This document shows positions 50,807 through 63,059 of a DNA stretch of 64,000 nt, one piece after another. Positions within the stretch are counted from its first letter, which is position 1, and the number at the start of each line of letters is the position of its first letter. Location of the stretch: positions 62,001 to 126,000 of the forward strand of contig JACRME010000009.1 in assembly GCA_016235045.1 (NCBI GenBank), written 5' to 3'. The stretch is from Nitrosomonadales bacterium (GTDB lineage Bacteria; Pseudomonadota; Gammaproteobacteria; Burkholderiales; Gallionellaceae). Position numbers and translations under genes: made by a program. The notes under the pieces were generated by a model. It was not told where the DNA came from and did no database searches. It worked only from the letters and a program-made list of their open reading frames with translations.

Positions 50807-52506
50807 TGAAAACCGGCAAATACATCAGCCTGTTGTGGCGCGGTTCGATACGAAGGCAACTGATCCTGGGCTTCGTATTGGCGTCGCTCGCCCTGATGCT
50901 GGGCTTCGGCTATCTGATTCTCGAGCAGCAACGCGAGGCGTTGTATCAATCTTCCAAGGAGCGGGCGACATCGCTGGCGCACGCCCTTTCCATCAGCGGC
51001 ACCTCATGGGCGTTGGCGAACGACCTGGTCGGACTGCAGGAAGTGGTGCAGGGCTTTGCCAAAACGCAGGATCTGCAACGCGCCTATTTCCTGAATACGC
51101 ACGGAGAAGTGCTGGCTTCGACCAATCCCGATGAGGTCGGCTTCTTCGTGACGGACAAGGTGAGCAGGGACATGCTGGCTTCCGCATCCAGGGAACAGCT
51201 CATCCTGGTGAACCGGGAGAACCAGATCGCCGTCGCTCATCCGGTCATGGCCGAAGGCAGGTTGCTGGGCTGGGTGCGGGTGGAAATGTCGCGGGACGCG
51301 GCGAACGCGAACCTTGCCGCGCTCACGCTGATGTGGATGGTGCTCATGGTTGTTGCCGTGCTGGCGGTGTCCTTTATTGCGTTGGTGCTGGCGCGCCGGT
51401 TGACGCGCGGCCTCAATCATCTGATGCAGGTCGCGGCCGCGGTCGAGCATGGCTCGGGAAAACGGCGGTCCGACACCGGCCGGCAGGACGAGATCGGCAT
51501 CCTGGCACGGCACCTGGATCGCATGCTGGATGCGCTCGACCAGCAGAAAAAACTGGTGCTTGAAAGCGAGGCGAGGTATCGCTTTCTGGCCAACAACATC
51601 TCCGACGTGATCTGGATCGTGAACCTGGAAACGGATAAATGGGTGTACATGAGCCCCTCGGTGTTCAAGCTGCTCGGCTACACGGCGGAAGAAGTCATGG
51701 CGCATCCGACCGACGAAATGCTTGCGCCGCAATCCAGGATCGACGTGAGGAAATGGATAGAGGAGCGCAGCAAGAAATTCCTGAAGGGCCGGGATGACGA
51801 TCATGTGTATACGGACGAGGTGGAACAGTATTGCCGCAACGGCGTGAGAGTCTGGACTGAAGTGACGACGCATTTCACCCAAAACGAGGCGGGCGAATTG
51901 ATCCTGCTGGGCGTCACGCGCAACATCACCGAGCGCAAGCGGGCCGAGGAACAGATACGCAACCTGGCCTTTTACGACGCGCTGACAAAATTGCCCAACC
52001 GGCGCCTGCTGCAGGATCGCTTCAATCAGGTGCTCTCGGCCTGCAGGCGCAACAACCGCTATGCGGCGCTGATGTTCATCGATCTGGACAATTTCAAGCC
52101 GCTCAACGACGAGCACGGCCACGACGTGGGGGACATCCTGCTGGTCGAAGTGGCGCGCCGCATCGGCAGTTGCGTGCGCGAAGTCGATACCGTGGCGCGC
52201 TTCGGCGGCGATGAGTTTGTGGTGATGTTGAGCGAACTGGATTGCGACAAGGGCATTTCCAGGACCCGGGCTGGCACGGTGGCGGAGAAGATTCGCCAGA
52301 TTCTGGGGGAAGTTTACCGCCTGCCGGTGGTGAAAGAGGGCGGCCTGGAAACGGAGATCGTCGAGCATCGTTGTACCGCCTGTATCGGCGTGGTGTTGTT
52401 CAACAATCACGGGGCATCGCAGGAGAACCTGCTGCGCGTGGCCGATACCGCCATGTATCAGGCCAAGTCGGCCGGCCGCAACCGGGTGCAATTCGCCGAT
52501 ATATAG
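50806..52506 (+). CDS. diguanylate cyclase with periplasmic sensor, HAMP, PAS and GGDEF
   Basis: Two TM segments, HAMP, PAS ([23 protein letters not shown]), [13 protein letters not shown] with RxxD five residues upstream; TGATG overlap with preceding gene. Confidence 0.92.
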
Positions 52507-52574
52507 TTGTCATATTCGCAGTCGTGCTCTGTGCTAGAATGCGCGCCCTTTGAATCCAGCACAGGTAGTACGAC

Positions 52575-54407
<1,833 letters not shown>

Positions 54408-54432
54408 TTTCTGCGGGAAGGCAACAAGTAAC

Positions 54433-54466
54433 GACAAGGGACGCTTCGGCGTCCCTTGTCATTTCT
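54433..54466 (+). terminator. rho-independent terminator after typA
   Basis: GACAAGGGACGC TTCG GCGTCCCTTGTC then ATTTCT. Confidence 0.8.
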
Positions 54467-54512
54467 GTCCGGATATCTATACTGGTTTTCCATTCACAAC
54501 AGGAGAATAACC

Positions 54513-55313
54513 ATGAAAACATTGTTATGTTTCATCGTGCTCATGTTTGCCGCAGCATCGGCCCATGCTGCGGTTCAGGGAAAGGAAGTCAGCTACCGCG
54601 CCGACGGCACGACGCTGAAAGGCTATGTCGCCTATGACGATGCGGTGAAGGGCAAGCGCCCCGGCATCCTGGTGATACACGAATGGTGGGGACACAACGA
54701 ATATGCGCGCAAGCGCGCCCGCATGCTGGCGGAACGCGGCTACACCGCGCTGGCGGTGGATATGTACGGCGACGGCAAGCAGGCGCACCACCCGGACGAT
54801 GCGGGCAAGTTCGCCAGCGAAGTGTCGAAGAACGCCGCGCTGGCCAAGGCGCGATTCGATGCCGCCTACAACCTGCTCGGCAAGGAAGCCACGGTCGATG
54901 CCGGCAACATCGCCGCCATCGGCTACTGCTTCGGCGGTTCGGTGGCGCTCAACATGGCGCGCATCGGCGAACCGCTCAAGGCGGTGGTGAGTTTCCACGG
55001 CGGGCTGGGAACGGCCTCGCCGGCGTTGGCGGGCAAGGTCAAGGCACGCATTGCCTCGTTTACCGGCGAGGATGACCCGATGATCCCGGCTGCGCAGGTT
55101 GCCGCTTTCCGCCAGGAAATGGACAGGGCAGGCGCGCGTTATATCGTCGTCACCTATCCGGGCGCCAAACACGCCTTTACCAATCCCGATGCGGACAAGT
55201 ACGGCCGGGAGTTCAAGTTGCCGCTGGCCTATGATGCAGCCGCCGACAAGGCCTCGTGGGACGAGGGCCTGGCGTTCCTTGCGGATGCGTTCAGAGTCAA
55301 GCAGGAATATTAG
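54513..55313 (+). CDS. secreted dienelactone hydrolase family protein
   Basis: Signal peptide; GILVIHEWWGHNEYARKRARMLAERGY, GYCFGGSVALNMA. Confidence 0.92.
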   Translation: MKTLLCFIVLMFAAASAHAAVQGKEVSYRADGTTLKGYVAYDDAVKGKRPGILVIHEWWGHNEYARKRARMLAERGYTALAVDMYGDGKQAHHPDDAGKFASEVSKNAALAKARFDAAYNLLGKEATVDAGNIAAIGYCFGGSVALNMARIGEPLKAVVSFHGGLGTASPALAGKVKARIASFTGEDDPMIPAAQVAAFRQEMDRAGARYIVVTYPGAKHAFTNPDADKYGREFKLPLAYDAAADKASWDEGLAFLADAFRVKQEY

Positions 55314-55348
55314 TCATGCACGGATGGTTATTGGTCATGCGATAACGG

Positions 55349-55375
55349 GGGGCGCCACGGCGCCCCTTGTTGTTT
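55349..55375 (+). terminator. terminator-like hairpin after dienelactone hydrolase gene
   Basis: GGGGCGCC ac GGCGCCCC then TTGTTGTTT. Confidence 0.7.
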
Positions 55376-55537
55376 CAATTGATCTATACTGCAACCGGTT
55401 GCACCAAAAGCGGCATTGCGGTTTTCAAGCAGGAGCAATGATTTCAACCGGACGCAGAGCCGGTTATTGCTCAAGGAATGCAGACTGTGTCAGCACAGCA
55501 AATATGCGTCCGGCGCTGGAGGTTCGAGGTGGAGAAA

Positions 55538-56704
55538 ATGAACGCTCGGAATATTCGCATCACGCAAACATGCGCAGTCGACGCTCGTCAGGCAGTGCAG
55601 GAATTTCACGCGGCGATTGTGCAGCCGCACATCGAGTTGGTAGTCTTCTTCTGTTCCAGCGAATACGATCTTGCAGAACTGGCAGCCTCAATGAACCAGC
55701 TGTTTCCGGGAATCCAGGTGGTGGGATGCACCACTGCCGGGGAGATCGGGCCGGACGGTTATCGCCGGCACAGCCTTACCGGGGCAAGCTTTGCGGCAGG
55801 TAGTTGTTTCGCCGTCAGCGGGCTGCTGGATCAATTGAACCGCTTCGACAATGCCAGGGTTCATGACCTGGCGCAAAGCTTGCTGCAGCGGCTGGAAAGG
55901 AAAGCCCCGCAAGCAGACCCGAAAAACAGTTTTGCGATGCTGCTGATCGACGGGATGTCCATACGCGAAGAGCCGGTGGCGCATGCCATGCAGTCGGCGC
56001 TGGGCAGGATCCCGTTGGTTGGCGGCTCGGCGGGAGACGACCGGAAATTCGAGCAGACCTGGGTTTACTGCGACGGCCGCTTCCATGCCGACAGCGCCGC
56101 ATTGATCCTGATCAGCACTTCCTTGCCGTTCAGGGTATTCATGACGCACCATTTCGTTGCCACCCCGGAGCGACTGGTGGTCACGGAAGCCGATACCGCC
56201 ACGCGCACCGTCAGGCAGATCAACGGACTGCCGGCGGCTGAAGAATACGCGCGGCTGATCGGGGTTGCCGTGCCCGAGCTGAGCGCCACGCGTTTCGCCG
56301 CCTCGCCGCTGGTGGTCGTGATCGAAGGCACGAACTACGTTCGCGCCATACAGAAAACGAATCCCGACGGCAGCATGAAGTTCTTTTGCGCCATTGAGGA
56401 GGGCGTGGTGCTCCGGGTGGCGCACGGCCTGGACCTGGAAAAAAACCTTCAGCAGACTTTCGACAATATCCGCGCCGAGATCGGGCCGCCACAACTCGTC
56501 TTCGGCTGCGATTGCATTCTGCGCAACCAGGAGATCGTCCAGAACGGTCAATTGGGCCGCGTTTCGGAAGTATTCCGACGCAACAACACCGTCGGTTTCA
56601 GCAGCTACGGCGAACAGTTCCACGGAATACACGTCAACCAGACCTTCACCGGGATCGCCGTCGGCCAGGCCGCCGAGCCGGACGGACAGCCGCAAGATGG
56701 ATAA
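55538..56704 (+). CDS. FIST N/C domain sensory protein
   Basis: FCSSEYDLAELAASMNQLFPGIQVVGCTTAGEIGPDGY, PLVGGSAGDD, GFSSYGEQFHGIHVNQTFTGIAVG. Confidence 0.9.
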   Translation: MNARNIRITQTCAVDARQAVQEFHAAIVQPHIELVVFFCSSEYDLAELAASMNQLFPGIQVVGCTTAGEIGPDGYRRHSLTGASFAAGSCFAVSGLLDQLNRFDNARVHDLAQSLLQRLERKAPQADPKNSFAMLLIDGMSIREEPVAHAMQSALGRIPLVGGSAGDDRKFEQTWVYCDGRFHADSAALILISTSLPFRVFMTHHFVATPERLVVTEADTATRTVRQINGLPAAEEYARLIGVAVPELSATRFAASPLVVVIEGTNYVRAIQKTNPDGSMKFFCAIEEGVVLRVAHGLDLEKNLQQTFDNIRAEIGPPQLVFGCDCILRNQEIVQNGQLGRVSEVFRRNNTVGFSSYGEQFHGIHVNQTFTGIAVGQAAEPDGQPQDG

Positions 56705-59429
56705 ACCCGTCGAACCGCAGCAAGGCGAGAGCAAACCGGATTTGCAGGCCGAGATCGTGCGCCTGAACAAAGTCGTTCAGGCGCTGATGAATCGCGTCGA
56801 ACGCAACACCAGCATCCAGAGTTCGGACTTCAACCTGTTCCAGACCGCGATCACCCTGGAAGAGGAAGTGCGCCGCCGCACCGGGGAACTGGAAGCGGCA
56901 CTGCGGGAAAACGAAAAGATCACCCGCGCCCTGCGCGAAAGCGAAAATCACAACCGCCTGCTGGTCGAAAACTCGCCCATGTGCATCCACGAGATCGGCA
57001 TGGACGGCAGGATAACCTCCATGAACCGGTCGGGGCTGATCATGATGGGGTTGAAGGACGAATGCGAGATCCAGGGGTATCGCTACCTGGATGCCGTCAG
57101 CGATGCTGACCGCGAGCGCATCGGCGCACTGATGGACAAGGCCTATGGCGGCGAGTCCAGCCACTTCGAGTTTCAGGCCGCCGGAACCGCGGAGCAGATA
57201 TACAAATCGTGTTTCGTCCCCATCAAGGACAAGCACGGCCACATCGAAAAGCTGATGGGCATCACGGAAGACATCACCGGGCGCAAGCGGCTGGAGCGGC
57301 AATTGACCGAGCGCGAAGCCTTGTTCCGCACCATCTTCGAACAGGCCGACTTCGCGATCGAGCTGATCGACCCGGACACCCTGCAATTCGTCGAGGTCAA
57401 TCCCGCGGTCTGCCGCATGCTGGGCTACACGCGCGAAGAGTTGTTGCGCATGAATCTGGTGGATACCCAGGCCGACCTGGATCGGGCGGCGCTGCTCGAT
57501 TCGGTGCGGCAGAACGAGGCGGAGGGCGGCGCGAGTTTCGCCAACCGCCATCGCTGCAGGAACGGCGATATCCTGGATGTCGAGATCAATGCGCATATCC
57601 TGCATATCGGCGGCAAGCGTCTGCTCGTTGCCCTCTGGCGCGACGTCACCGGGCAGAAACGCGCGCAGGAAGAGATCAGGTTCAAGAACACCATCCTGCA
57701 GACCCAGCAGGAGACCTCGCCCGATGCCATCCTGGTGGTCGACGAGAACGGGCGCATCGTTTCCTACAACCGGCAGTTCGTCGAGTTATGGCAGCTCCCG
57801 CCGCAATTGATAGAAGCCGGGGAGGACGAGCCCGTCCTCAAGTCGGTCGTCGACCAGGTGGCCAATCCGCAGGCGTTCTTCGCACGCGTCCAGTATCTGT
57901 ACCAGCACCGCGACGAAAAGAGCCGCGAAGAGATACCGCTTGGGGACGGGCGGGTGATCGAGCGCTATTCCGCGCCTGCCACGGGAGCGGACGGCAGGTA
58001 TTACGGTCGCGTCTGGTATTTCCGCGATATCACCGCGCGCAAGCGCGCCGAGGAAAACCTGGTCGCACGGGAACGTGAATTCCGTACCCTGGCGGAAAAT
58101 TCCCCGGGCAATATCGCGAGGTACGATTGCGAGGGCCACACGCTTTACGCCAATCCGACCCTGGAGCATACGCTTGGGATCAGGGCGGCAGACATGGTCG
58201 GAAAGACCCCGACGGAATTCGTGCCGCGAGCGCTGTTTGACGCGTACCAGAAGGCATTGCTGCACGTGGGTGCTACCGGCGAGAGCGTCAGTTTCGAGCA
58301 GATCGTCCCGGCCGGCGAAGGGCGGCCGCAAATCCACTCCATTCATATGGTGCCGGAACTGGGACCGTATGGCATACCGGTCGGGGTGCTGGCCGTCGGC
58401 CACGACATCAGCGAGATCAAGTGGGCGGAAGAGAACTTGCACATCACGGCCAGCGTGTTCGAAAACAGCCAGGAAGGCATCGTGATCACCGATGCCGACA
58501 ACCGGTTCGTCGACGTCAATCCGGCGTTCACGCGGATCACCGGCTACACGCGCGAGGAGGCCATGGGCAAGGACCCGAGCCTGCTCAAATCGGGCCGCCA
58601 GGACGAGGCGTACTATCGGTCGATGTGGAAATCGCTGCAGGAGAACAAGGCATGGCGCGGGGAGATTTGGAACCGGCGCAAATCGGGCGAAATCTATCCC
58701 GAGATGCTGTCGATAACCGCCATCTGCGACGACAAGGAGAAGGTGCAGCGTTACGTGGGGGTGTTTTCCGACATCAGCTATATCAAGGCGCACGAGTCGG
58801 AATTGAGCCGTATCGCGCACTACGACGCCCTGACCGGCGTGCCGAACCGCCTGCTGCTGGCCGACCGCCTGACCCAGGCAATGTCTGCCAGCGAACGCAG
58901 CGGCCGCCATGGCGCGGTGATGTTTCTCGACCTGGATAATTTCAAACCGCTCAACGATGGCCACGGCCATGAGGTGGGGGACCTGCTCCTGATCGAGGTG
59001 GCGCAGCGCATTACCCGCTGCGTGCGCGGAATGGATACCGTCGCCCGGTTCGGGGGCGACGAGTTCGTTGTGCTGCTCGGCGAACTGGATGTGGGCAGGG
59101 AGGTCTCCATTGCCCAGGCCAGAGCGGTTGCGGAAAAGATCCGCGCCGCGCTGGAGGAGCCGTACTATTTGAGGCGCAAGTATTGCGTGTTGCCGAATCC
59201 GGAAAACAGCGGCGACGGCACGACGTCCGGGCCCCGGTCTTCGGCGGAAGGTCAGGATGACAATGCGGAGCATGCTGTGGAGCATCGTTGCACGGCCAGT
59301 ATCGGCGTGGTGCTGTTCGTCGATCACGAAGCCAGCCTGGAGAATGTCCTCAAATGGGCCGATATCGCGATGTACCGGGCGAAGGAGAACGGACGCAACA
59401 CAGTCTGCGTTTTCGAAAAGCAGGGCTGA
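56697..59429 (+). CDS. multi-PAS diguanylate cyclase (GGDEF)
   Basis: Several PAS/PAC modules, [17 protein letters not shown] with RxxD I-site; overlaps FIST gene by 8 bp. Confidence 0.93.
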   Translation: MDKPVEPQQGESKPDLQAEIVRLNKVVQALMNRVERNTSIQSSDFNLFQTAITLEEEVRRRTGELEAALRENEKITRALRESENHNRLLVENSPMCIHEIGMDGRITSMNRSGLIMMGLKDECEIQGYRYLDAVSDADRERIGALMDKAYGGESSHFEFQAAGTAEQIYKSCFVPIKDKHGHIEKLMGITEDITGRKRLERQLTEREALFRTIFEQADFAIELIDPDTLQFVEVNPAVCRMLGYTREELLRMNLVDTQADLDRAALLDSVRQNEAEGGASFANRHRCRNGDILDVEINAHILHIGGKRLLVALWRDVTGQKRAQEEIRFKNTILQTQQETSPDAILVVDENGRIVSYNRQFVELWQLPPQLIEAGEDEPVLKSVVDQVANPQAFFARVQYLYQHRDEKSREEIPLGDGRVIERYSAPATGADGRYYGRVWYFRDITARKRAEENLVAREREFRTLAENSPGNIARYDCEGHTLYANPTLEHTLGIRAADMVGKTPTEFVPRALFDAYQKALLHVGATGESVSFEQIVPAGEGRPQIHSIHMVPELGPYGIPVGVLAVGHDISEIKWAEENLHITASVFENSQEGIVITDADNRFVDVNPAFTRITGYTREEAMGKDPSLLKSGRQDEAYYRSMWKSLQENKAWRGEIWNRRKSGEIYPEMLSITAICDDKEKVQRYVGVFSDISYIKAHESELSRIAHYDALTGVPNRLLLADRLTQAMSASERSGRHGAVMFLDLDNFKPLNDGHGHEVGDLLLIEVAQRITRCVRGMDTVARFGGDEFVVLLGELDVGREVSIAQARAVAEKIRAALEEPYYLRRKYCVLPNPENSGDGTTSGPRSSAEGQDDNAEHAVEHRCTASIGVVLFVDHEASLENVLKWADIAMYRAKENGRNTVCVFEKQG

Positions 59430-59505
59430 AGATCGCATCAACCGCGGCATTTCGTCCGGCGCTTGATGGTTTATACTGCGCACTCTTTTTAATTCCCGGT
59501 CAATC

Positions 59506-60753
59506 ATGCTGGAAATCCTGTCCGTCGTTTCGGTTCTGCTGCTGGCCGTGCTGTTGGCGCTGCAATGGCGGCAGCCCGCGCGCGCGGCGCAAATGCTGGA
59601 GCAACAGCACCGCGCCATGCTCACCGACCTGCACGACGGCCTGAGCAAGCAGGGCGACCGCCTGATCGCGGCGCAGGCGGCGGAATCGGAGCGGCTACGG
59701 TCAGCGGTGGGCGGGGAACAGCGCGCAACGCGCGACGCCATCGCCGCGCTGCGCACCGAGATGCTGGCGCAGATGCTGGAAAAACTGGCGGAGCAGGGCC
59801 GCGCCGAGCAGAAGCTGATCCAGGAATCGTTCAACAACGCCTCGCAACACCTGCGCAACAGCATCGAGACTTTGGGCAAGACGGTGGACGGCCGGCTGGA
59901 GCAGATCGGCGGCAAGGTCAACGAGCGCCTGGACGAGGGCTTCAAGAAAACCAACGAGACTTTCGTCAGCGTGATGGCGCGGCTGGCCACCATCGACGAG
60001 GCGCAGAAGAAGATCGACGGCCTCACCACCAATGTGGTGAGCCTGCAGGAACTGCTGGGCGACAAGCGTTCGCGCGGGGCTTTTGGGGAAGTCCAACTGG
60101 AAGGGCTGGTGCGCAACATCCTGCCGCCGCAGGCTTTCGAGATGCAGTACACCCTGCCCAACGGCACACGCGCCGACTGCGTGCTCAAGCTGCCGGAGCC
60201 GACCGGCATGGTGGCGGTGGATTCCAAATTCCCGCTGGAGAACTATCACCGCATGTTCGATGCGGCGACACCGGCCGAAAAACTGGTGGCGGAACGGCAA
60301 TTCAAGGCCGACGTGAAAAAACACGTGGACGACATCGCCGGCAAATACATCATCCCCGAGGTGACTTCCGACGGCGCGGTGATGTTCATTCCCGCCGAGG
60401 CGGTGTTTGCCGAAATTCATGCACATCATTCCGATGTGGTGGACTACGCCATGCAGCGCCGCGTGTGGATCGTGTCTCCGACCACGCTGATGGCGGTGCT
60501 CAACACCGCACGCGCGGTGATGAAGGACGTGGAGACGCGCAAGCAGGTGCACATCATCAAGGACGAGCTGGGCAAGCTGGGCAAGGACTTCGGCCGCTTC
60601 GACGAACGCATGAAGAAACTGGCCGAGCACATCCGCCAGGCCAACAAGGACGTGGACGACGTGCAGATCAGCAGCCGCAAGATCACCGAGCAGTTCGCCA
60701 GGATCGAACGCGTTGAACTGGATCAACCGCAAATGTTGGAAGACAGAACATGA
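59506..60753 (+). CDS. rmuC: DNA recombination protein RmuC
   Basis: N-terminal TM, coiled coil, LLGDKRSRGAFGEVQLEGLVRNILPP, VAVDSKFPLENYHRM. Confidence 0.94.
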   Translation: MLEILSVVSVLLLAVLLALQWRQPARAAQMLEQQHRAMLTDLHDGLSKQGDRLIAAQAAESERLRSAVGGEQRATRDAIAALRTEMLAQMLEKLAEQGRAEQKLIQESFNNASQHLRNSIETLGKTVDGRLEQIGGKVNERLDEGFKKTNETFVSVMARLATIDEAQKKIDGLTTNVVSLQELLGDKRSRGAFGEVQLEGLVRNILPPQAFEMQYTLPNGTRADCVLKLPEPTGMVAVDSKFPLENYHRMFDAATPAEKLVAERQFKADVKKHVDDIAGKYIIPEVTSDGAVMFIPAEAVFAEIHAHHSDVVDYAMQRRVWIVSPTTLMAVLNTARAVMKDVETRKQVHIIKDELGKLGKDFGRFDERMKKLAEHIRQANKDVDDVQISSRKITEQFARIERVELDQPQMLEDRT

Positions 60754-60827
60754 ATGGGACTGCCGCAGGGTGCGCTGGTGCATGGTGCGCAAGCGCATCC
60801 TGCGTGTTGTGCCAACCCTGCTACCGC

Positions 60828-60849
60828 GTGGGCACAAAAGCGTGCCCAC
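60828..60849. repeat. palindromic intergenic element GTGGGCAC aaaagc GTGCCCAC
   Basis: Perfect 8-bp stem inside accctgctaccgcgtgggcacaaaagcgtgcccaccctac between rmuC and nadE. Confidence 0.6.
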
Positions 60850-60883
60850 CCTACATCGATATTTATTGTGAGCCTGTAAAGCA

Positions 60884-62488
60884 ATGAAAATAGCCATCGC
60901 CCAGATCAATTGCACCGTCGGCGACCTTGCCGGGAATGCCGCCAAGATCGCCGACTACGCGCAACGCGCCAAGGCGCAAAGTGCGGACATCCTGCTGACG
61001 CCGGAGCTCAGCCTGTGCGGCTATCCGCCCGAAGACCTGCTGTTGCGCGACGGGTTCTACCATGCGTGCGAATTGGCGCTGCACGATCTGGCGCAACAGG
61101 TGCGGGGCATCACGGCGGTGGTCGGACATCCGCACAAGGTCGGCAAGAACTGTTACAACGCGGCATCGGTGTTGCGCGACGGCAACATCGTGGCCACGTA
61201 TCACAAGCATTCGCTGCCCAACCACAGCGTGTTCGACGAGGAGCGCTATTTCACGCACGGCAGCGAGCCCTATGTGCTGGAGATGGAGGGCATCAAGCTC
61301 GGCATCATCATCTGCGCCGATGTGTGGCACGAGCATGCGCCGATCCGTGCCAAAAAGGCGGGGGCGCAAGCGCTGCTGGTTTTGAATGCCTCGCCTTACC
61401 ACTTCGACAAGCAGGCCACGCGTTACGAGACCATACGCGAACGCATCGGCGAGATCGGCGTGCCCGTCGTCTATGCCAACCTGGTGGGCGGGCAGGATGA
61501 ATTGGTATTCGACGGAGCTTCTTTCGCCATGGACAACGAAGGCACATTGACGCACCAGTTTCCCGCATTCGACGAAGTATTGGGCATGGTCGAGTTCCGC
61601 GACGGCAAGCTGGTGCCGGGCGTGCGCGACAGCGTGGTCAAGGACGAAGCCAGCATCTACCGCGCGCTGTGCCTGGGGGTGCGCGACTACATCCACAAGA
61701 ACCGTTTCCCCGGCGTGCTGCTGGGCCTGTCCGGCGGCATCGATTCCGCCCTGACGCTGGCGGTGGCGGTGGACGCCCTGGGGGCGGACAAGGTGCTGGC
61801 GGTGATGATGCCGTCGCCCTACACCGCGCAGATCAGCAAGGACGATTCGCGCGAGATGGTGAAACTGCTCGGCGTGCGCTATGAGGAACTGGACATCCTG
61901 CCGACGTTCAACGCGCTGCAGGACACGCTGGCGCCGCTGTTCAGGGGGCGAACTGCCGACACCACCGAAGAGAACCTGCAGGCGCGCATCCGCGGCACGC
62001 TGCTGATGGCGATCTCCAACAAGACCGGCTCGCTGGTGCTGACTACCGGCAACAAATCGGAAATGACGGTCGGCTACTGCACGCTGTACGGCGACATGGC
62101 CGGCGGCTTTGCGGTGATCAAGGACGTGAGCAAGACCTGGGTGTACCGCCTGGCCAACTACCGCAACACGCTCGGCCGCGTGATCCCGGAACGCATCATC
62201 ACCCGTCCCCCCAGCGCCGAACTGAAACCGGACCAGACCGACCAGGACAGCCTGCCGCCCTATGACGTGCTGGATGCCATCATGGCCTGCTATGTCGAGA
62301 AGAACATGAACATCGGCGAGATCGTCGCCAAGGGTTATGCCGAGGCGGACGTGCAGCGTGTGGTGAAGCTGATCCGCATCGCCGAATACAAACGCCGCCA
62401 GGCGCCGGTCGGCGTGCGCATCACCGACCGCGGCTTCGGCAAGGATTGGCGCTATCCCATCACGGTGCGTTACCGGGACGAATTCTGA
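60884..62488 (+). CDS. nadE: glutamine-dependent NAD+ synthetase
   Basis: N-terminal nitrilase-type amidase, LLGLSGGIDSALTLAVAVDALG, TTGNKSEMTVGYCTLYGDMAGGFAVIKDV. Confidence 0.97.
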   Translation: MKIAIAQINCTVGDLAGNAAKIADYAQRAKAQSADILLTPELSLCGYPPEDLLLRDGFYHACELALHDLAQQVRGITAVVGHPHKVGKNCYNAASVLRDGNIVATYHKHSLPNHSVFDEERYFTHGSEPYVLEMEGIKLGIIICADVWHEHAPIRAKKAGAQALLVLNASPYHFDKQATRYETIRERIGEIGVPVVYANLVGGQDELVFDGASFAMDNEGTLTHQFPAFDEVLGMVEFRDGKLVPGVRDSVVKDEASIYRALCLGVRDYIHKNRFPGVLLGLSGGIDSALTLAVAVDALGADKVLAVMMPSPYTAQISKDDSREMVKLLGVRYEELDILPTFNALQDTLAPLFRGRTADTTEENLQARIRGTLLMAISNKTGSLVLTTGNKSEMTVGYCTLYGDMAGGFAVIKDVSKTWVYRLANYRNTLGRVIPERIITRPPSAELKPDQTDQDSLPPYDVLDAIMACYVEKNMNIGEIVAKGYAEADVQRVVKLIRIAEYKRRQAPVGVRITDRGFGKDWRYPITVRYRDEF

Positions 62489-62490
62489 GC

Positions 62491-63021
62491 ATGCAATTTT
62501 CCTGCGTGATCGATTCCTGGCGCGCGCACGAAAACGAACTGCGCCACTATCTGCTGCACCGCGTCAGCGACCCCCATCTCGCCGAAGATTTGTTGCAGGA
62601 GGTGTTCGTCAAGGCGATGCGCCAGGGCAGCGGCTTTTGCGATCTTGAGAATCCGCGTGCCTGGCTGTACCAGGTCGCACGCAATGCGCTGGTCGACTAC
62701 CGGCGCCTGCACCGCGAAACCGTTGAACTGCCGGACGACATTCCGGATTCCGCTGAGCCTGCCGAACCGGTGGCGGCGCTCAGTGCCTGCGTCGGGCGCG
62801 TGCTGACGGAACTCTCCCCGGAAGACCGCGACATCATCGAGCAGTGCGACCTGAACGGCATGAAACAGCGAGACTATGCCAAAACGCATGGTCTTACGCT
62901 CGCCGCAGTCAAATCCCGCCTGTTGCGAGCGCGGCAACGCATGCGCGACACCCTTTCCGCCAACTGCAAAGTCGAGTTCGACGAGCAGGGAAAAGTAGCC
63001 TCCCACGTTCCGCGCAAATAG
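62491..63021 (+). CDS. sigZ: SigZ-type ECF RNA polymerase sigma factor
   Basis: LRHYLLHRVSDPHLAEDLLQEVFVKAM...GFCDLENPRAWLYQVARNALVDYRR; region 4 MKQRDYAKTHGLTLAAVKSRLLRARQRM. Confidence 0.88.
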   Translation: MQFSCVIDSWRAHENELRHYLLHRVSDPHLAEDLLQEVFVKAMRQGSGFCDLENPRAWLYQVARNALVDYRRLHRETVELPDDIPDSAEPAEPVAALSACVGRVLTELSPEDRDIIEQCDLNGMKQRDYAKTHGLTLAAVKSRLLRARQRMRDTLSANCKVEFDEQGKVASHVPRK

Positions 63022-63059
63022 TTGCATTCAATTCCAATGCATTTTCACCAGCCGAAACA

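Noticed and set aside
57786-60227. 813-aa minus-strand ORF spanning PAS-GGDEF and rmuC
   Set aside because: Antisense to two well-supported genes; composition typical of a shadow ORF.
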